Positions 8,537-17,632 of a stretch of DNA of 24,439 nucleotides are shown here, piece by piece. The DNA is taken from contig CAKRLN010000003.1 of assembly GCA_934359535.1 (NCBI GenBank), forward strand, positions 1-24,439, given 5' to 3'. Source of the DNA: an uncultured Lachnospiraceae bacterium. Lineage in GTDB: Bacteria; Bacillota; Clostridia; Lachnospirales; Lachnospiraceae. Numbering within the stretch: position 1 is the first letter of the stretch; each line of letters starts with the position of its first letter. A program made the translations under genes and the position numbers. The notes below the pieces were generated by a model. It ran no database searches, had not been told where the DNA came from, and was given only the letters and a program-made list of their open reading frames with translations.

Positions 8537-10106
8537 TTTGTAATTCCTTTCCTATTTCTATCAATTTTTTCTTATCTACTTTTCCTATTTTTGTTAAAGG
8601 AAGCGCCTGCAGACCAAACACTGCATCCGGTAATTTAAAAGATGCCATTTCTTTTGTTAACAGATAATCTCTAATCTCCCCTACACTTACTTCCCGATCT
8701 GCAACCACAAACACAGCAATCTTCTCTCCCAATATTTCATCAGGCAGACCAACAACTGCACAATCCTTTATGGCATCATAATCCGCCAATGAAGTCTCTA
8801 TTTCAGAAGGAATGATTTTTTCACCGGATTTGTTAATCATCTCCGTTATTCTCCCCGAAAGCTTAAGATTTCCTTCCTGTGTGACAAAAGCTCTATCACC
8901 GGTTTTATAGTAACCATCCGCAGTAAAGTATTTATCGTTATCCTGATAGTTGTAGTATGCATGTATCGTATACGGTCCTTTAATCTGAAGTTCTCCATAC
9001 TCACCTGCCGGTACATCATGATCCTTTTCATCCGCTATTCGGATAACATCATATGGTGATGTAGGTTTGCCCTGATAATATCGAATTATCTCTCTAGTAT
9101 CATCCAACGCAGTCATCGTATTCAATCCTTCTGCGGTTCCGAATACCTGTTGCAACGTAAAATTACTCAAATCAATCATTGCATCAGCAACCTGCTCCTC
9201 AAGAAAAGCTCCACCAATCTGTACTACACGAAGAGACGAGATATCATACTCCTCTTCCTCCAAGATTTCGAGCATCAGCTTTGCCATGGATGGCACTACG
9301 GACAAAAAGGTTGCTTTTTCACTTTCAATAAGCTCTAATCCTTCATTCATATCCGGATATTCACTTAATAAAAGGGTGGCTCCTCTTGAAAAGGTTCCCA
9401 AAAATCCCGGATGTCCTATAATAAAATTATGAGGAAGAGGCAATAATATCAGTACTGTATCCTCATTACTTAACTCGCAACGCCTAACCGAAACTTCCGT
9501 ATCATATAAGTAGTCCCCATGGGTTCGTGGTATCAGCTTAGACATGCCTGTAGTTCCACCCGATAACGATAAAAATGCCGTGTCAAGATTCTCCACCGCT
9601 TCTTTTTCATAGGTACCTGATAAATCCAACATATCCAATACCTCTGTTTCCTCTGGTATCACCAGTATGTGCTGCACCAAATTTTCTTCATAAAGAGTAC
9701 TTGTAATTTCTGAATAATCATATCCCATAAAGCGTTCTTCACAAATATATGCCGCCGGTGCCGCAGTCCTTATCATTCCTTTTATTTCCCCTATCCGATG
9801 TGCTGGGAGCCCCATTATAGGTATCGCTCCTATTTTAATCAAGCCAAAAAAAGTCATCAGAAAGTTAATCCCATTCGGCAATTGCAATATAACTCGGTCC
9901 CCACACCGAATGCCTTCATTATAAAATCCAACGGCTGCCAATTCGATTTTGACCTCCATCTCCTTGTAAGACAATTTAGTATCTCCATAAATAACACAAA
10001 TCCGCTCAGAAAACAGATTACACCACTCCTCCATAGCATCAGTGATTGTACCCATTCGCCATCCGTCTATGTTTTGATACTCTTTATAGAAATCCTTAAT
10101 ATCCAT
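8523..10106 (-). CDS. Aryl-acid:AMP ligase (DhbE/EntE/YbtE family), 527 aa
   Basis: Stand-alone adenylation enzyme that activates an aromatic acid as its AMP ester and loads the NRPS aryl carrier. It shows ANL-family motifs: SGGTTGMSK (182-190), GLPAHR (99-104), LQQVFGTAEG (318-327), KTGD (401-404) and the C-terminal catalytic Lys509 in LTKIGKV. The aryl-acid pocket segment is PHNFIIGHPG: His226 and Asn227 match DhbE His234 and Asn235. The position of DhbE Ser240 (Cys in salicylate-specific enzymes, from memory) is His232 here. The substrate may therefore be neither 2,3-dihydroxybenzoate nor salicylate. The start has a strong AAGGAG site five bases upstream, directly below an inverted-repeat operator, so this looks like the first gene of a regulated transcript (ligase, acetyltransferase, glycosyltransferase, NRPS, reductase). 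No aryl-acid synthase lies in the window. Confidence 0.93.
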   Translation of the reverse strand: MDIKDFYKEYQNIDGWRMGTITDAMEEWCNLFSERICVIYGDTKLSYKEMEVKIELAAVGFYNEGIRCGDRVILQLPNGINFLMTFFGLIKIGAIPIMGLPAHRIGEIKGMIRTAAPAAYICEERFMGYDYSEITSTLYEENLVQHILVIPEETEVLDMLDLSGTYEKEAVENLDTAFLSLSGGTTGMSKLIPRTHGDYLYDTEVSVRRCELSNEDTVLILLPLPHNFIIGHPGFLGTFSRGATLLLSEYPDMNEGLELIESEKATFLSVVPSMAKLMLEILEEEEYDISSLRVVQIGGAFLEEQVADAMIDLSNFTLQQVFGTAEGLNTMTALDDTREIIRYYQGKPTSPYDVIRIADEKDHDVPAGEYGELQIKGPYTIHAYYNYQDNDKYFTADGYYKTGDRAFVTQEGNLKLSGRITEMINKSGEKIIPSEIETSLADYDAIKDCAVVGLPDEILGEKIAVFVVADREVSVGEIRDYLLTKEMASFKLPDAVFGLQALPLTKIGKVDKKKLIEIGKELQNERF

Positions 10107-10126
10107 AGCTACTCCTTTCTTTTTTA

Positions 10127-10142
10127 GTTAGTTTTGACTAAC
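10127..10142. promoter_or_regulatory. Inverted-repeat operator, copy A (upstream of the aryl-AMP ligase)
   Basis: The 16-mer GTTAGTTTTGACTAAC has 6-base arms, extending to 7-base arms over 10125-10144. It differs from copy C (20408-20423) at only two positions and from copy B (19665-19680) at five. It lies 20 bases before the ligase ATG in the 60-base gap after the thioesterase gene. The half-sites resemble DtxR/IdeR-type iron boxes (TTAG...CTAA), and the resembling eqb locus encodes a DtxR-like regulator. The protein that binds is inference. No clear -35/-10 pair could be assigned here. Confidence 0.65.
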
Positions 10143-10166
10143 TATTGTTTAAAAAAGATACTCGCA

Positions 10167-10931
10167 CTATGCAGAAGTTCTATCCCAAACATCCACTCTT
10201 GTGGCATCAAGTATATATCTTCGTATTTGCTTCAAAACCTCTTTTTCGCGCTCTCTGATATAGAAATGATCCCCATCAAACATTTTCAGTGAAAAATCAT
10301 ATGGATTATATTCTTTCCAAAGCAACAATTCCTTTTCCACTGCTTCCCCATCTTCATATCCGCCCATTGCCCTTATCGGACATTCAAGCAATACCTTTTC
10401 TTCACAAGTATATCCTTCGCTTAATACAAAGTCTGCTCTGAGCAAGGGAAGAAATATTTTCAGAATTTCAGGTTCCTCCTGCATTGCTTTAGGAATACCA
10501 TTCATTCGAATTAAAGCCTCCACAAACTCTTCATCCGGCAAATGTCCTATGGGATTCTTTTCCTCCACATGTGGTGGCGGACATGCTGATACAATCAGAA
10601 GTTCTGCCTTTCTACCTCGTTTTTCCAACTCCTTCTCCACTTCATATGCAAGTTTTGTTCCCATACTGTGCCCATACAAAACGAGAGGATTGTCGTATTG
10701 CATTAAAATACCAACGATTTCCTTTACCGGTTCTTCAAATCTGGTATATGGTTTTTCTTCCAAACGTTCTTCCCTTCCCGGCAGTTGAACCTGACATACT
10801 TTACACGAATATTCAAGCGTAATTCTCCATCTGTAATAAAACGACGCCCCTCCTCCCGCATGGGTAAAACATAACATAATCACATCATCCTGCCCTACCT
10901 GTTCCAATCCTTTGACGATTCTTTGCTCCAT
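10167..10931 (-). CDS. Type II thioesterase (YbtT/GrsT-like), 254 aa
   Basis: Alpha/beta-hydrolase editing enzyme that clears mis-primed or stalled acyl groups from NRPS carrier domains. The signature features are FTHAGGGASF (22-31), the nucleophile Ser89 in YGHSMG, Asp194 in GYEDG and His222 in GDHFYI, giving a complete catalytic triad. Length matches the family. I chose ATG at 10929-10931 because AAAGGTG lies just upstream and the protein then begins as type II thioesterases do. An in-frame start at 11027 would add 32 residues lying inside the preceding gene. It follows the hydrolase gene by 35 bases. In the yersiniabactin cluster the equivalent is YbtT. Because the NRPS here has no terminal thioesterase, a release role is conceivable but unsupported. 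Confidence 0.9.
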   Translation of the reverse strand: MEQRIVKGLEQVGQDDVIMLCFTHAGGGASFYYRWRITLEYSCKVCQVQLPGREERLEEKPYTRFEEPVKEIVGILMQYDNPLVLYGHSMGTKLAYEVEKELEKRGRKAELLIVSACPPPHVEEKNPIGHLPDEEFVEALIRMNGIPKAMQEEPEILKIFLPLLRADFVLSEGYTCEEKVLLECPIRAMGGYEDGEAVEKELLLWKEYNPYDFSLKMFDGDHFYIREREKEVLKQIRRYILDATRVDVWDRTSA

Positions 10932-10966
10932 CACTAACACCTTTCTTTCAAATTTTCCTTTTAACT

Positions 10967-11887
10967 CTAAGTATCCATAATAAAATTTATAATTTCTCTT
11001 TCCGATTGTTCCAAGGCATCCATACACTCTTTTCTATGCTTTCCAAGACTCCTATACAATAAACCAATAATAGGAATTGCACGATAGAGCCATTTGTTCC
11101 GTTCTTTGCTTGGCATGATACCAATTAAATGACTGGCCTTAGGATACACAAGTATTTTATATTCCTTTGCATACCCTGCTTCCTTAAGACCGGACTGAAT
11201 GTATTTCGCAGAATACTCTGCCGGCCATACTTCATCCTCGCCACCTGCTACAATCAATATTCTTGCTCCACTCGTCTCAAGATGATAATCTGCACTTGTT
11301 TCCAGCTTCTTGTCCTTATATGCATTTCGGTATATAAGCCACATATTCGTTACTTTTCGACCGGCTTCCTCATCATAAACATACCTTCCCATAAATCCGG
11401 AATTAAAAAAATCAGGACTTACGTACGGAATTTCTGTTCCTTTGTACATGGCAATCGAATGTCCTGTCATTCGATTATTTCCAGCATCCGTTCCTTCAAA
11501 TGGAACATGGGAAGGCGCACAAAGGATCAGATTGTCTATTCCACCTATGTATTTTGCCACCAATGCCGCATAGACCGATCCCATAGAGAATCCATATACA
11601 CTAATACTTTTGGCTTGCTTCACCTCTTTTAAATATTTAACAACCGGTTCAAACATTTCAAGCGGAATTCTGTCAACATGTTTTTGAAGTCCCTCCGCGC
11701 CATAAAGAGAAATAGAGATTCCTGTTATCCCGAAATCTGCAAATTTCTCTGCAACTTTTACTCCCGATACAATACTTTTTTCACCACCCATAATTACAAT
11801 TACAATATGACCGATATTGCCACTTTCCGGTTCGACCATATGCCCGACAAATCCATCCTTTTTCATTGAAAAATCCGTATATATCAT
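10967..11887 (-). CDS. Alpha/beta hydrolase resembling the acyl-CoA thioesterase/BAAT C-terminal domain, 306 aa
   Basis: Serine hydrolase with a visible triad: Ser101 in YGFSMGS, Asp218 in GGEDEVWPA and His253 in ASHLIG. The strand order and the AGGEDEVWPA...ASHLIG segment resemble the C-terminal catalytic domain of bile-acid-CoA:amino-acid N-acyltransferase/acyl-CoA thioesterase proteins, but no N-terminal BAAT domain is present. It has no signal peptide, so it is probably cytoplasmic. The ATG has GGGAG upstream. It lies 27 bases after the second ABC gene and 35 bases before the type II thioesterase, in the same transcript. Possible roles are hydrolysis of a metallophore ester or acyl group to free iron, or chain release from the NRPS. 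Neither is shown by the sequence. Confidence 0.8.
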   Translation of the reverse strand: MIYTDFSMKKDGFVGHMVEPESGNIGHIVIVIMGGEKSIVSGVKVAEKFADFGITGISISLYGAEGLQKHVDRIPLEMFEPVVKYLKEVKQAKSISVYGFSMGSVYAALVAKYIGGIDNLILCAPSHVPFEGTDAGNNRMTGHSIAMYKGTEIPYVSPDFFNSGFMGRYVYDEEAGRKVTNMWLIYRNAYKDKKLETSADYHLETSGARILIVAGGEDEVWPAEYSAKYIQSGLKEAGYAKEYKILVYPKASHLIGIMPSKERNKWLYRAIPIIGLLYRSLGKHRKECMDALEQSEREIINFIMDT

Positions 11888-11914
11888 TCTTATTTCTCCC
11901 TACTCATAAATATC

Positions 11915-13624
11915 TTATTCAGATAATTTTTGTTCAGCTTTCCACATAGTCGCATACTTACCATTCTTCTCTAATAATTCATTATGGGTTCCGGATTCAA
12001 CAATTTTCCCATTTGATACAACAATAATCCTATCGGCATTTTTTACTATCGATAATGTATGAGCAATCATGATTACCGTTTTTCTATCCTTCAGCAAATT
12101 CGAAATCGCTTTCTTTACAGCCAACTCATTTTCAATATCAAGAGAAGCGGTCGCCTCATCGAGAAGTAAAATAGGACTGTTTTTCAGAATAGCTCGGGCA
12201 ATAGAAAGTCTTTGACGTTCACCGCCCGACAGGAAGTTTCCATTTTCTCCGACCGGCGTATCATATCCCTTTTCCATTTTTCGAATAAAGCTGTCACAAT
12301 TTGCTTCCCTACAAGCAGCTTCAATTTCCGCATCCGTCGCATCAGGACGTGCATGACGTATATTTTCGCGAATTGTATCATCAAATAGAAATACATCCTG
12401 ATCTACCATTGAAATCTTTTCTAACACACTCTCTGCTGCAATCTCGTTAATCGATTGTCCACCAATTGAAATTACTCCCATATCTGCTTCATAATATTTT
12501 GAAATCAAATTCATAATTGTAGATTTACCCGAACCGGAATTTCCTACAATAGCCGTCAGTTTTTGGTTTTCTGCACAGAAACTTACTCCCTTTAATACAG
12601 GCTCTCCTTTCACATAAGAAAACTGTACATTATCTAGGCAGATTTCATAATTTTCAGGTGCAAATCCCTGCATGTTGCCTTGTTCTTCCGGTTCATCCAA
12701 GACTTTCTTAATATTTTGTTTTGAAATCATCATATTCTTATAGCTAAAAAGATCTACGGAAATAGCCATATACATTTTTGCCAGCAACATTGGCATCATA
12801 CATACCATCAAGTAATCTACACTTCCTAATGTTCCCGCAATCCATGGTCTTGATGCAACCAGCATTACAACAGGAAGCGACAACCAATTCAGAATACTAA
12901 AAGTAAAAGCAACCGGAATTCCCATAGCCTCATACTTATAGCTCACATCACTATACTCCTTAAGAACGCTTGTTGTCGTTTTGTTTTTTACGCCACTCAT
13001 ATTGTATACACGTAATGTCTGAATTCCTGTAATATACTCAACAATACTACTAACAGCCTCTGCACAAATCTTATTTCTTGCAGTTCCGTATTTTTTTACA
13101 ACGCAAAAAGACAGCCACATATTGGGAACAAACAATAAACTTACCACCAACAAAATTAACCCTGCAGGCAGATACAAATAGCATAAAAATCCAAGAAGCA
13201 TAACCGAAAGCGAAATGTTTTTTACAAGATTTCCGATTTTATGTGTCAGTATCTGTTCATATCCTTTTACATCGCTTGTCATCGTGTTAACATATGTTCC
13301 CACCTGCCCCTGTGTAAATCTTGCAAGCGGAATCTTTTTGAATTTGCCTCCCAAACAAAGGCGGAGTTGTCTGGAAACTGCCCCACCACCAATCTGCCCT
13401 TGCGTATAACCAAAGCCATACGCTATAAGTCGTACGCCAAAAATCACAATAATTAGAACAGTAAGACGTAATAGACTTTCACTTGTCACACTATTCTTGA
13501 GCAACATATCAATCAACATGTAAAGAGTCATATAAACACATGCAGATAAAATCCCTTCAAGTACAGTAAAAAAAACACCAAGGCCAAAACGCACATTCTT
13601 TCTCCATGGATTATTTGTTTTCAT
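11915..13624 (-). CDS. ABC transporter permease-ATPase half, YbtQ/IrtB-like, 569 aa
   Basis: Fused membrane domain plus ATPase. About six membrane segments lie in residues 10-290. The nucleotide-binding domain follows with Walker A GNSGSGKST (361-369), signature LSGGERQR (465-472), Walker B ILLLDEATA (485-493) and the H-loop in IMIAHTLS. Its start overlaps the end of the upstream ABC gene by 14 bases, so the two halves probably form a heterodimer. This fold is usually exporter-like, but YbtP/YbtQ and mycobacterial IrtA/IrtB use it to import Fe-siderophores. A neighbouring HMWP2-like NRPS makes uptake of the cluster's own metallophore the best guess. Export cannot be excluded from sequence alone. 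Confidence 0.88.
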   Translation of the reverse strand: MKTNNPWRKNVRFGLGVFFTVLEGILSACVYMTLYMLIDMLLKNSVTSESLLRLTVLIIVIFGVRLIAYGFGYTQGQIGGGAVSRQLRLCLGGKFKKIPLARFTQGQVGTYVNTMTSDVKGYEQILTHKIGNLVKNISLSVMLLGFLCYLYLPAGLILLVVSLLFVPNMWLSFCVVKKYGTARNKICAEAVSSIVEYITGIQTLRVYNMSGVKNKTTTSVLKEYSDVSYKYEAMGIPVAFTFSILNWLSLPVVMLVASRPWIAGTLGSVDYLMVCMMPMLLAKMYMAISVDLFSYKNMMISKQNIKKVLDEPEEQGNMQGFAPENYEICLDNVQFSYVKGEPVLKGVSFCAENQKLTAIVGNSGSGKSTIMNLISKYYEADMGVISIGGQSINEIAAESVLEKISMVDQDVFLFDDTIRENIRHARPDATDAEIEAACREANCDSFIRKMEKGYDTPVGENGNFLSGGERQRLSIARAILKNSPILLLDEATASLDIENELAVKKAISNLLKDRKTVIMIAHTLSIVKNADRIIVVSNGKIVESGTHNELLEKNGKYATMWKAEQKLSE

Positions 13625-15395
13625 GATTATCAGCTCCTTTCAAGGAATAAGTAACCTCTCTTGCTTCATTAAATTTGAGCCATGCTGATTTATAATAAGC
13701 ATTTGACTCCAATACCTCCGAAGGCGTTCCAAAGGCAGTAACTGTATGATTCTCTACTACTGCAACTTTATCGCACATTTTTACAACTCCAAGCCGATGC
13801 GCAACGATAATAACCGTCTTGCCTTTGCAAAGATTATAAATTGCTTTGTCAATTTCCACCTGATTTTCAGGATCTGCCGCACTTGTCGCTTCATCCAGTA
13901 TCAAGATCGGAGCATTCTTCAGAATAGCCCGTGCAATTGCAATTCTTTGTCTTTCACCACCCGAAAAGCGCGATCCAAAGCTTCCAACCTTAGTATCATA
14001 CCCATCCGGCAATGACATAATAAAATCATCAATCTGTGCTTCTTTTGCCGCTTGTCTCACCTGCCCTAAAGAAGCATTACTTCCCATTCGAATATTTTCC
14101 AATACGCTTTCTCTCGTAAGAAATGTCTTTTGAAATACGATGGACACATTCTGCAACAGTTGTTCATAACTAATGTTTTTGACATTGGTTCCACCAATCA
14201 GAACTTCTCCATCCTGTACATCATAAAAACGTGCAATCAATTCTACAATTGTGCTTTTTCCCGCACCGGAAGCTCCAATGATTGCAATCTTCTCACCCTC
14301 AGCCACCTGAATATTGCAATCACGCAATACATCATTTTTACCATCATAAGAGAAGCGTACCTGTCTCATTGTAATATCGCATTCACTAGGGAAATCGCCC
14401 GTACTTTCATATATCGGCAAATCCAAAATCTGTTTTGTTTTTGTAACACCACTTAGCGCCTGTGCTAATTCCATACTGAACTGTTGTAAGGGCAAAAGTT
14501 CTGACAAATACAAGGAGCCAATGTAGGCAAATAGCAAAAAAATACTTGCTGAAATAGATCCTTGCAGGAAAAATTTTCCTCCGATTGGAACAATTAATGC
14601 CATACCGCATTCCAACACAATAATAAACGCTGCATATAGCGGAGCTGTTCTTCTAGAAACGATATTCCAGATACTATTTTCTTCTTCAATAACCTCTGAA
14701 AATTTACGAAAAGAACTACTTCCCAAATTATAAGCTTTAATTAACTTCATGCCACTGATATACTCAATAATTACCGAATTAAAGTTTGCCATTGATGTAG
14801 TGACACGCTGCATAATACCTGACATAAACACAAAAACCATTCCCATAATAACCACGGTTAATCCAAGGGGAATCAATGAAATAAGCGCCAGAGGCATATT
14901 AACCGTCATCAAATAAATAAAAATAACAATCGGACCTGTCAAAAAGCTGACAAATTCCGGAATATTATGAGCTAAACAAAGCTCCAATTTCTCAATATCT
15001 TCATTGAGAACCGTTTTTATATCTCCGGTTCTTCGCTCATCAATCGCTCCAAGTGGAATCTTTGCCAGATGTTCTGTTATCATGCATCTAACACGGAATA
15101 GTGCACCATAAGCACCTTTATGTGAAAACACACCTGATATTCCTTGAAAAATCTGACGTGTGATAACTGTTGCTGTAATCAAAACAGCATTATCCACAAT
15201 AACCTTTTTTGTACAGGTATCTGTCAAAAAAGCATCCATCAAACGATAAATTCCTATGTACGGCCCAATCGTCAATAAGCCACCCCAAAAAGCGCATAGC
15301 ACAGAAGCAATTAAATATATTTTGTCCTTACCCGCCCACTTTAACAGTAGCAAAAGTGGATTATCTTTTTTATTCGTTTTCTTTTTTGTACCCAT
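13611..15395 (-). CDS. ABC transporter permease-ATPase half, YbtP/IrtA-like, 594 aa
   Basis: First half of the paired ABC system. Six membrane segments lie in about residues 25-310. The ATPase has Walker A GASGAGKST (374-382), signature FSGGERQR (477-484), Walker B ILILDEATS (497-505) and an H-loop in IIVAHRLG. The two halves have similar lengths (594 and 569 aa), like YbtP and YbtQ at about 600 aa each. The gene follows the ECF ATPase gene by only 23 bases and overlaps its partner by 14. The membrane domain of YbtPQ-type importers handles the ferric complex; no siderophore-interacting (FAD) domain like that of mycobacterial IrtA is visible at the N-terminus here. Confidence 0.88.
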   Translation of the reverse strand: MGTKKKTNKKDNPLLLLLKWAGKDKIYLIASVLCAFWGGLLTIGPYIGIYRLMDAFLTDTCTKKVIVDNAVLITATVITRQIFQGISGVFSHKGAYGALFRVRCMITEHLAKIPLGAIDERRTGDIKTVLNEDIEKLELCLAHNIPEFVSFLTGPIVIFIYLMTVNMPLALISLIPLGLTVVIMGMVFVFMSGIMQRVTTSMANFNSVIIEYISGMKLIKAYNLGSSSFRKFSEVIEEENSIWNIVSRRTAPLYAAFIIVLECGMALIVPIGGKFFLQGSISASIFLLFAYIGSLYLSELLPLQQFSMELAQALSGVTKTKQILDLPIYESTGDFPSECDITMRQVRFSYDGKNDVLRDCNIQVAEGEKIAIIGASGAGKSTIVELIARFYDVQDGEVLIGGTNVKNISYEQLLQNVSIVFQKTFLTRESVLENIRMGSNASLGQVRQAAKEAQIDDFIMSLPDGYDTKVGSFGSRFSGGERQRIAIARAILKNAPILILDEATSAADPENQVEIDKAIYNLCKGKTVIIVAHRLGVVKMCDKVAVVENHTVTAFGTPSEVLESNAYYKSAWLKFNEAREVTYSLKGADNHENK

Positions 15396-15418
15396 CTTTT
15401 CACTCCTTCTTATTAATT

Positions 15419-16888
15419 TTACTTATCAACACATTCTTCCACACCAAATATAGTGCGAAGCCTTTTTTCATTCTTGTCGACCAACAGCAAATTATCCGTT
15501 ACAGTACCATGTGCAAACCGAATAATTCGCGAACATACCCTACAAACAAATTCATAGTCATGTGTAACAACGAAAATAACCTTATCTTCTGCCAATCGTT
15601 TGATTAGTCTTCCAACCTGCTCCATACTGTCAAAATCCAGTCCACTTGTCGGTTCATCAAACACCAGCAATTCTTTTTGGCATATCATGCTTACGGCAAC
15701 TGCAACGCGCTGCTTCTGTCCGCCGGAAAGCGTATTGGGATGCTTCTTACGGAACTCAACAATATCAAGGTCGGTAAGCGTCCGTTCTATCAAATCCTGA
15801 TCCGGATTTTTCATGCCAAGCGAACACTCTGCTTCAACCGTTTCTGCAAACAGCTCATAATTTACATCCTGCATGACCATATAGGAACGTTTCATTCTTT
15901 CCTTGCTATTTTGCACCTTTCCATCCCATAAAAACTCACCGGAGCATTCTTTGTGCAGTCCGCAAAGCGTTCTGAGAAAAGTAGTTTTTCCTGCACCATT
16001 ATGCCCAACAATTCCTATAATTTCTCCACGTGCAACCTTAATATGAATATGTTCCATAATGATTCTTTTTTTGTAGTACAACGAAACATCTTTCATCTCT
16101 AACACTGTCGAAGCATTCAATCGTTTTTCAAAAGAGGGATGAATCCTATTCAAATCCATCGTCCTAAGCCCCATATGCTTCCTTGTATCATTCTTCAGTT
16201 CGCAAAACTCCTGCGGTGTATAGTTGCCTGCTATTTTTCCATTTTCCAAATAAATAACCTTATCCACTAATCCCATAAGATAATAGAGCCGGTGCTCTGC
16301 TATCAAAATTGTTTTCCCCTGTTTCTTAATCAAATACAGCTGTTCTTTTAAATCATTAATGGCTGCCATATCCAGATTGGCAGATGGTTCATCCAGCAGA
16401 TATATATCAGGATTCATAGCATAAATACAAGCAAACGCAATCTTTTGCTTTTCACCACCGGATAACTGAAAAATATTTCTCCCTCGCAAATGATTCATCT
16501 TTAGCGCATCCGAGGTTTCCTTTAATCTTTTATGCAATTCCTCTGGTGGTAAAGCTTGATTTTCAATGCCAAAAGCAATTTCACTATCTGTCTCCACATT
16601 AAAAAATTGAGTGCGGGGATTCTGAAATACACTTCCCACATGTGACGCAATTTCATGCATTTGCATATCGGAAATATCCCTTTTATCCACATAAACATTT
16701 CCACGCAATTTCCCATCAAAGAAATTGGGAATAAGTCCATTCACTAAGCGCGTAATCGTAGTTTTTCCGCACCCGGACCGACCACAAAGTAACACGCATT
16801 CACCTTTTCTTATGAATAAGTCAATGTTTTCCAAATTTTCCTTTGTCTCACCCGCGTAGGAATAAGACACTTGTTTCAATTCAATCAT
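15419..16888 (-). CDS. ECF transporter energizing ATPase, two ATPase domains fused, 489 aa
   Basis: Double ATPase of an energy-coupling-factor importer, equivalent to EcfA and EcfA' in one chain. Domain 1: Walker A GRSGCGKTT (36-44), signature LSGGEKQK, Walker B IYLLDEPSANLD. Domain 2: Walker A GHNGAGKTT (about residue 293), signature LSGGQKQRVAV, Walker B LLVFDEPTSGLD. Both domains keep all core motifs, so both sites should work. It follows the EcfT gene by 36 bases, completing an S-T-AA' set on one transcript directly upstream of the YbtPQ-like pair. Because the module carries its own S component, the ECF complex looks dedicated and not shared with other vitamin transporters. Confidence 0.93.
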   Translation of the reverse strand: MIELKQVSYSYAGETKENLENIDLFIRKGECVLLCGRSGCGKTTITRLVNGLIPNFFDGKLRGNVYVDKRDISDMQMHEIASHVGSVFQNPRTQFFNVETDSEIAFGIENQALPPEELHKRLKETSDALKMNHLRGRNIFQLSGGEKQKIAFACIYAMNPDIYLLDEPSANLDMAAINDLKEQLYLIKKQGKTILIAEHRLYYLMGLVDKVIYLENGKIAGNYTPQEFCELKNDTRKHMGLRTMDLNRIHPSFEKRLNASTVLEMKDVSLYYKKRIIMEHIHIKVARGEIIGIVGHNGAGKTTFLRTLCGLHKECSGEFLWDGKVQNSKERMKRSYMVMQDVNYELFAETVEAECSLGMKNPDQDLIERTLTDLDIVEFRKKHPNTLSGGQKQRVAVAVSMICQKELLVFDEPTSGLDFDSMEQVGRLIKRLAEDKVIFVVTHDYEFVCRVCSRIIRFAHGTVTDNLLLVDKNEKRLRTIFGVEECVDK

Positions 16889-16924
16889 ATTGCCTCCTCC
16901 ACTGTATCTCCGGTATCACTGTTA

Positions 16925-17632
16925 TTATAGGAACACTCCCACTATAGTCTCTATTGCAAAACAGGCTATGATACAAATGTCTTTTATACGAAAATGTATT
17001 TGAACAATACAGGTACGCGGATGCGGATTCTCAATTCCTCTGGTTACTGCTGCGATTGAAAGTTCATCAGCCGCTTTAGATGCGGCTATCAAGAGCGGAA
17101 CATAGAGGCATTCTATTGTCATAGCAGGATTCTTAAGAAAACCTCCAAGAGAAGGTGATACCCCTCTTAATCGCATCGCATCTTTTATGTAATGCCAGTC
17201 CTCACGAATCGTGGGTATATAACGAAGCATAACCGCCATCGGAATAACAAGCCTAGAAGAAATACGTGCTTTATTCATCGCTGACAAAAATTCGTTAATC
17301 TTTGTAGTCGATATTACAATTCCAGCTAACATACAGCATGGATAAACCTTAAAAATAAGACTTAACCATGCAAGAAACATCGTATGTATGGTTTCTGTAC
17401 CATCCTGCAGATAATGAACTGTAAAGCCGTACAATGCCAAATACAAAATCATTCCTATTAGTGAATATTTGATTTTGCCACACAAAATACCAAACATTGC
17501 AATCAATGCAATCAAAACGCATTCATATGCAAGCGAAGGAGCAATTGCCACGCTTAGGACCAAAAGAATTAGCAAAATAATTTTCGTACGCGGATCAAAA
17601 TCAAGAAGTTCTTTTTCCCTGTACAAACTCAT
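16925..17632 (-). CDS. ECF transporter transmembrane component EcfT, 235 aa
   Basis: Membrane scaffold linking the S component to the ATPases. It begins with the family-type stretch DFDPRTKIILLILL, has four to six hydrophobic segments, and carries two coupling-helix motifs of the 'xRG' kind: MRLRGVSPSL and VTRGIENPH. These bind the ATPase grooves in this family. Its ATG overlaps the S-component stop by four bases (ATGA), showing translational coupling. CbiQ-type proteins are homologous, but no cobalt-specific CbiM/CbiN lies nearby, so a cobalt role is not favoured. Confidence 0.9.
   Translation of the reverse strand: MSLYREKELLDFDPRTKIILLILLVLSVAIAPSLAYECVLIALIAMFGILCGKIKYSLIGMILYLALYGFTVHYLQDGTETIHTMFLAWLSLIFKVYPCCMLAGIVISTTKINEFLSAMNKARISSRLVIPMAVMLRYIPTIREDWHYIKDAMRLRGVSPSLGGFLKNPAMTIECLYVPLLIAASKAADELSIAAVTRGIENPHPRTCIVQIHFRIKDICIIACFAIETIVGVFL

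Noticed and set aside
10125..10144. Reading operator copy A as a terminator of the thioesterase gene
   Set aside because: On the coding (minus) strand the repeat is followed by A-rich sequence, not a T-run, and near-identical copies occur before two other genes.
10932..11027. 32-residue N-terminal extension of the type II thioesterase
   Set aside because: It overlaps the end of the hydrolase gene, while ATG at 10929-10931 has an AAAGGTG site and gives the normal family N-terminus.
11915..15395. Drug or peptide exporter as first choice for the ABC pair
   Set aside because: The fold allows it, but pairing with an HMWP2-like NRPS and aryl-AMP ligase matches the YbtPQ import system better. Export is kept as an alternative in the entries.
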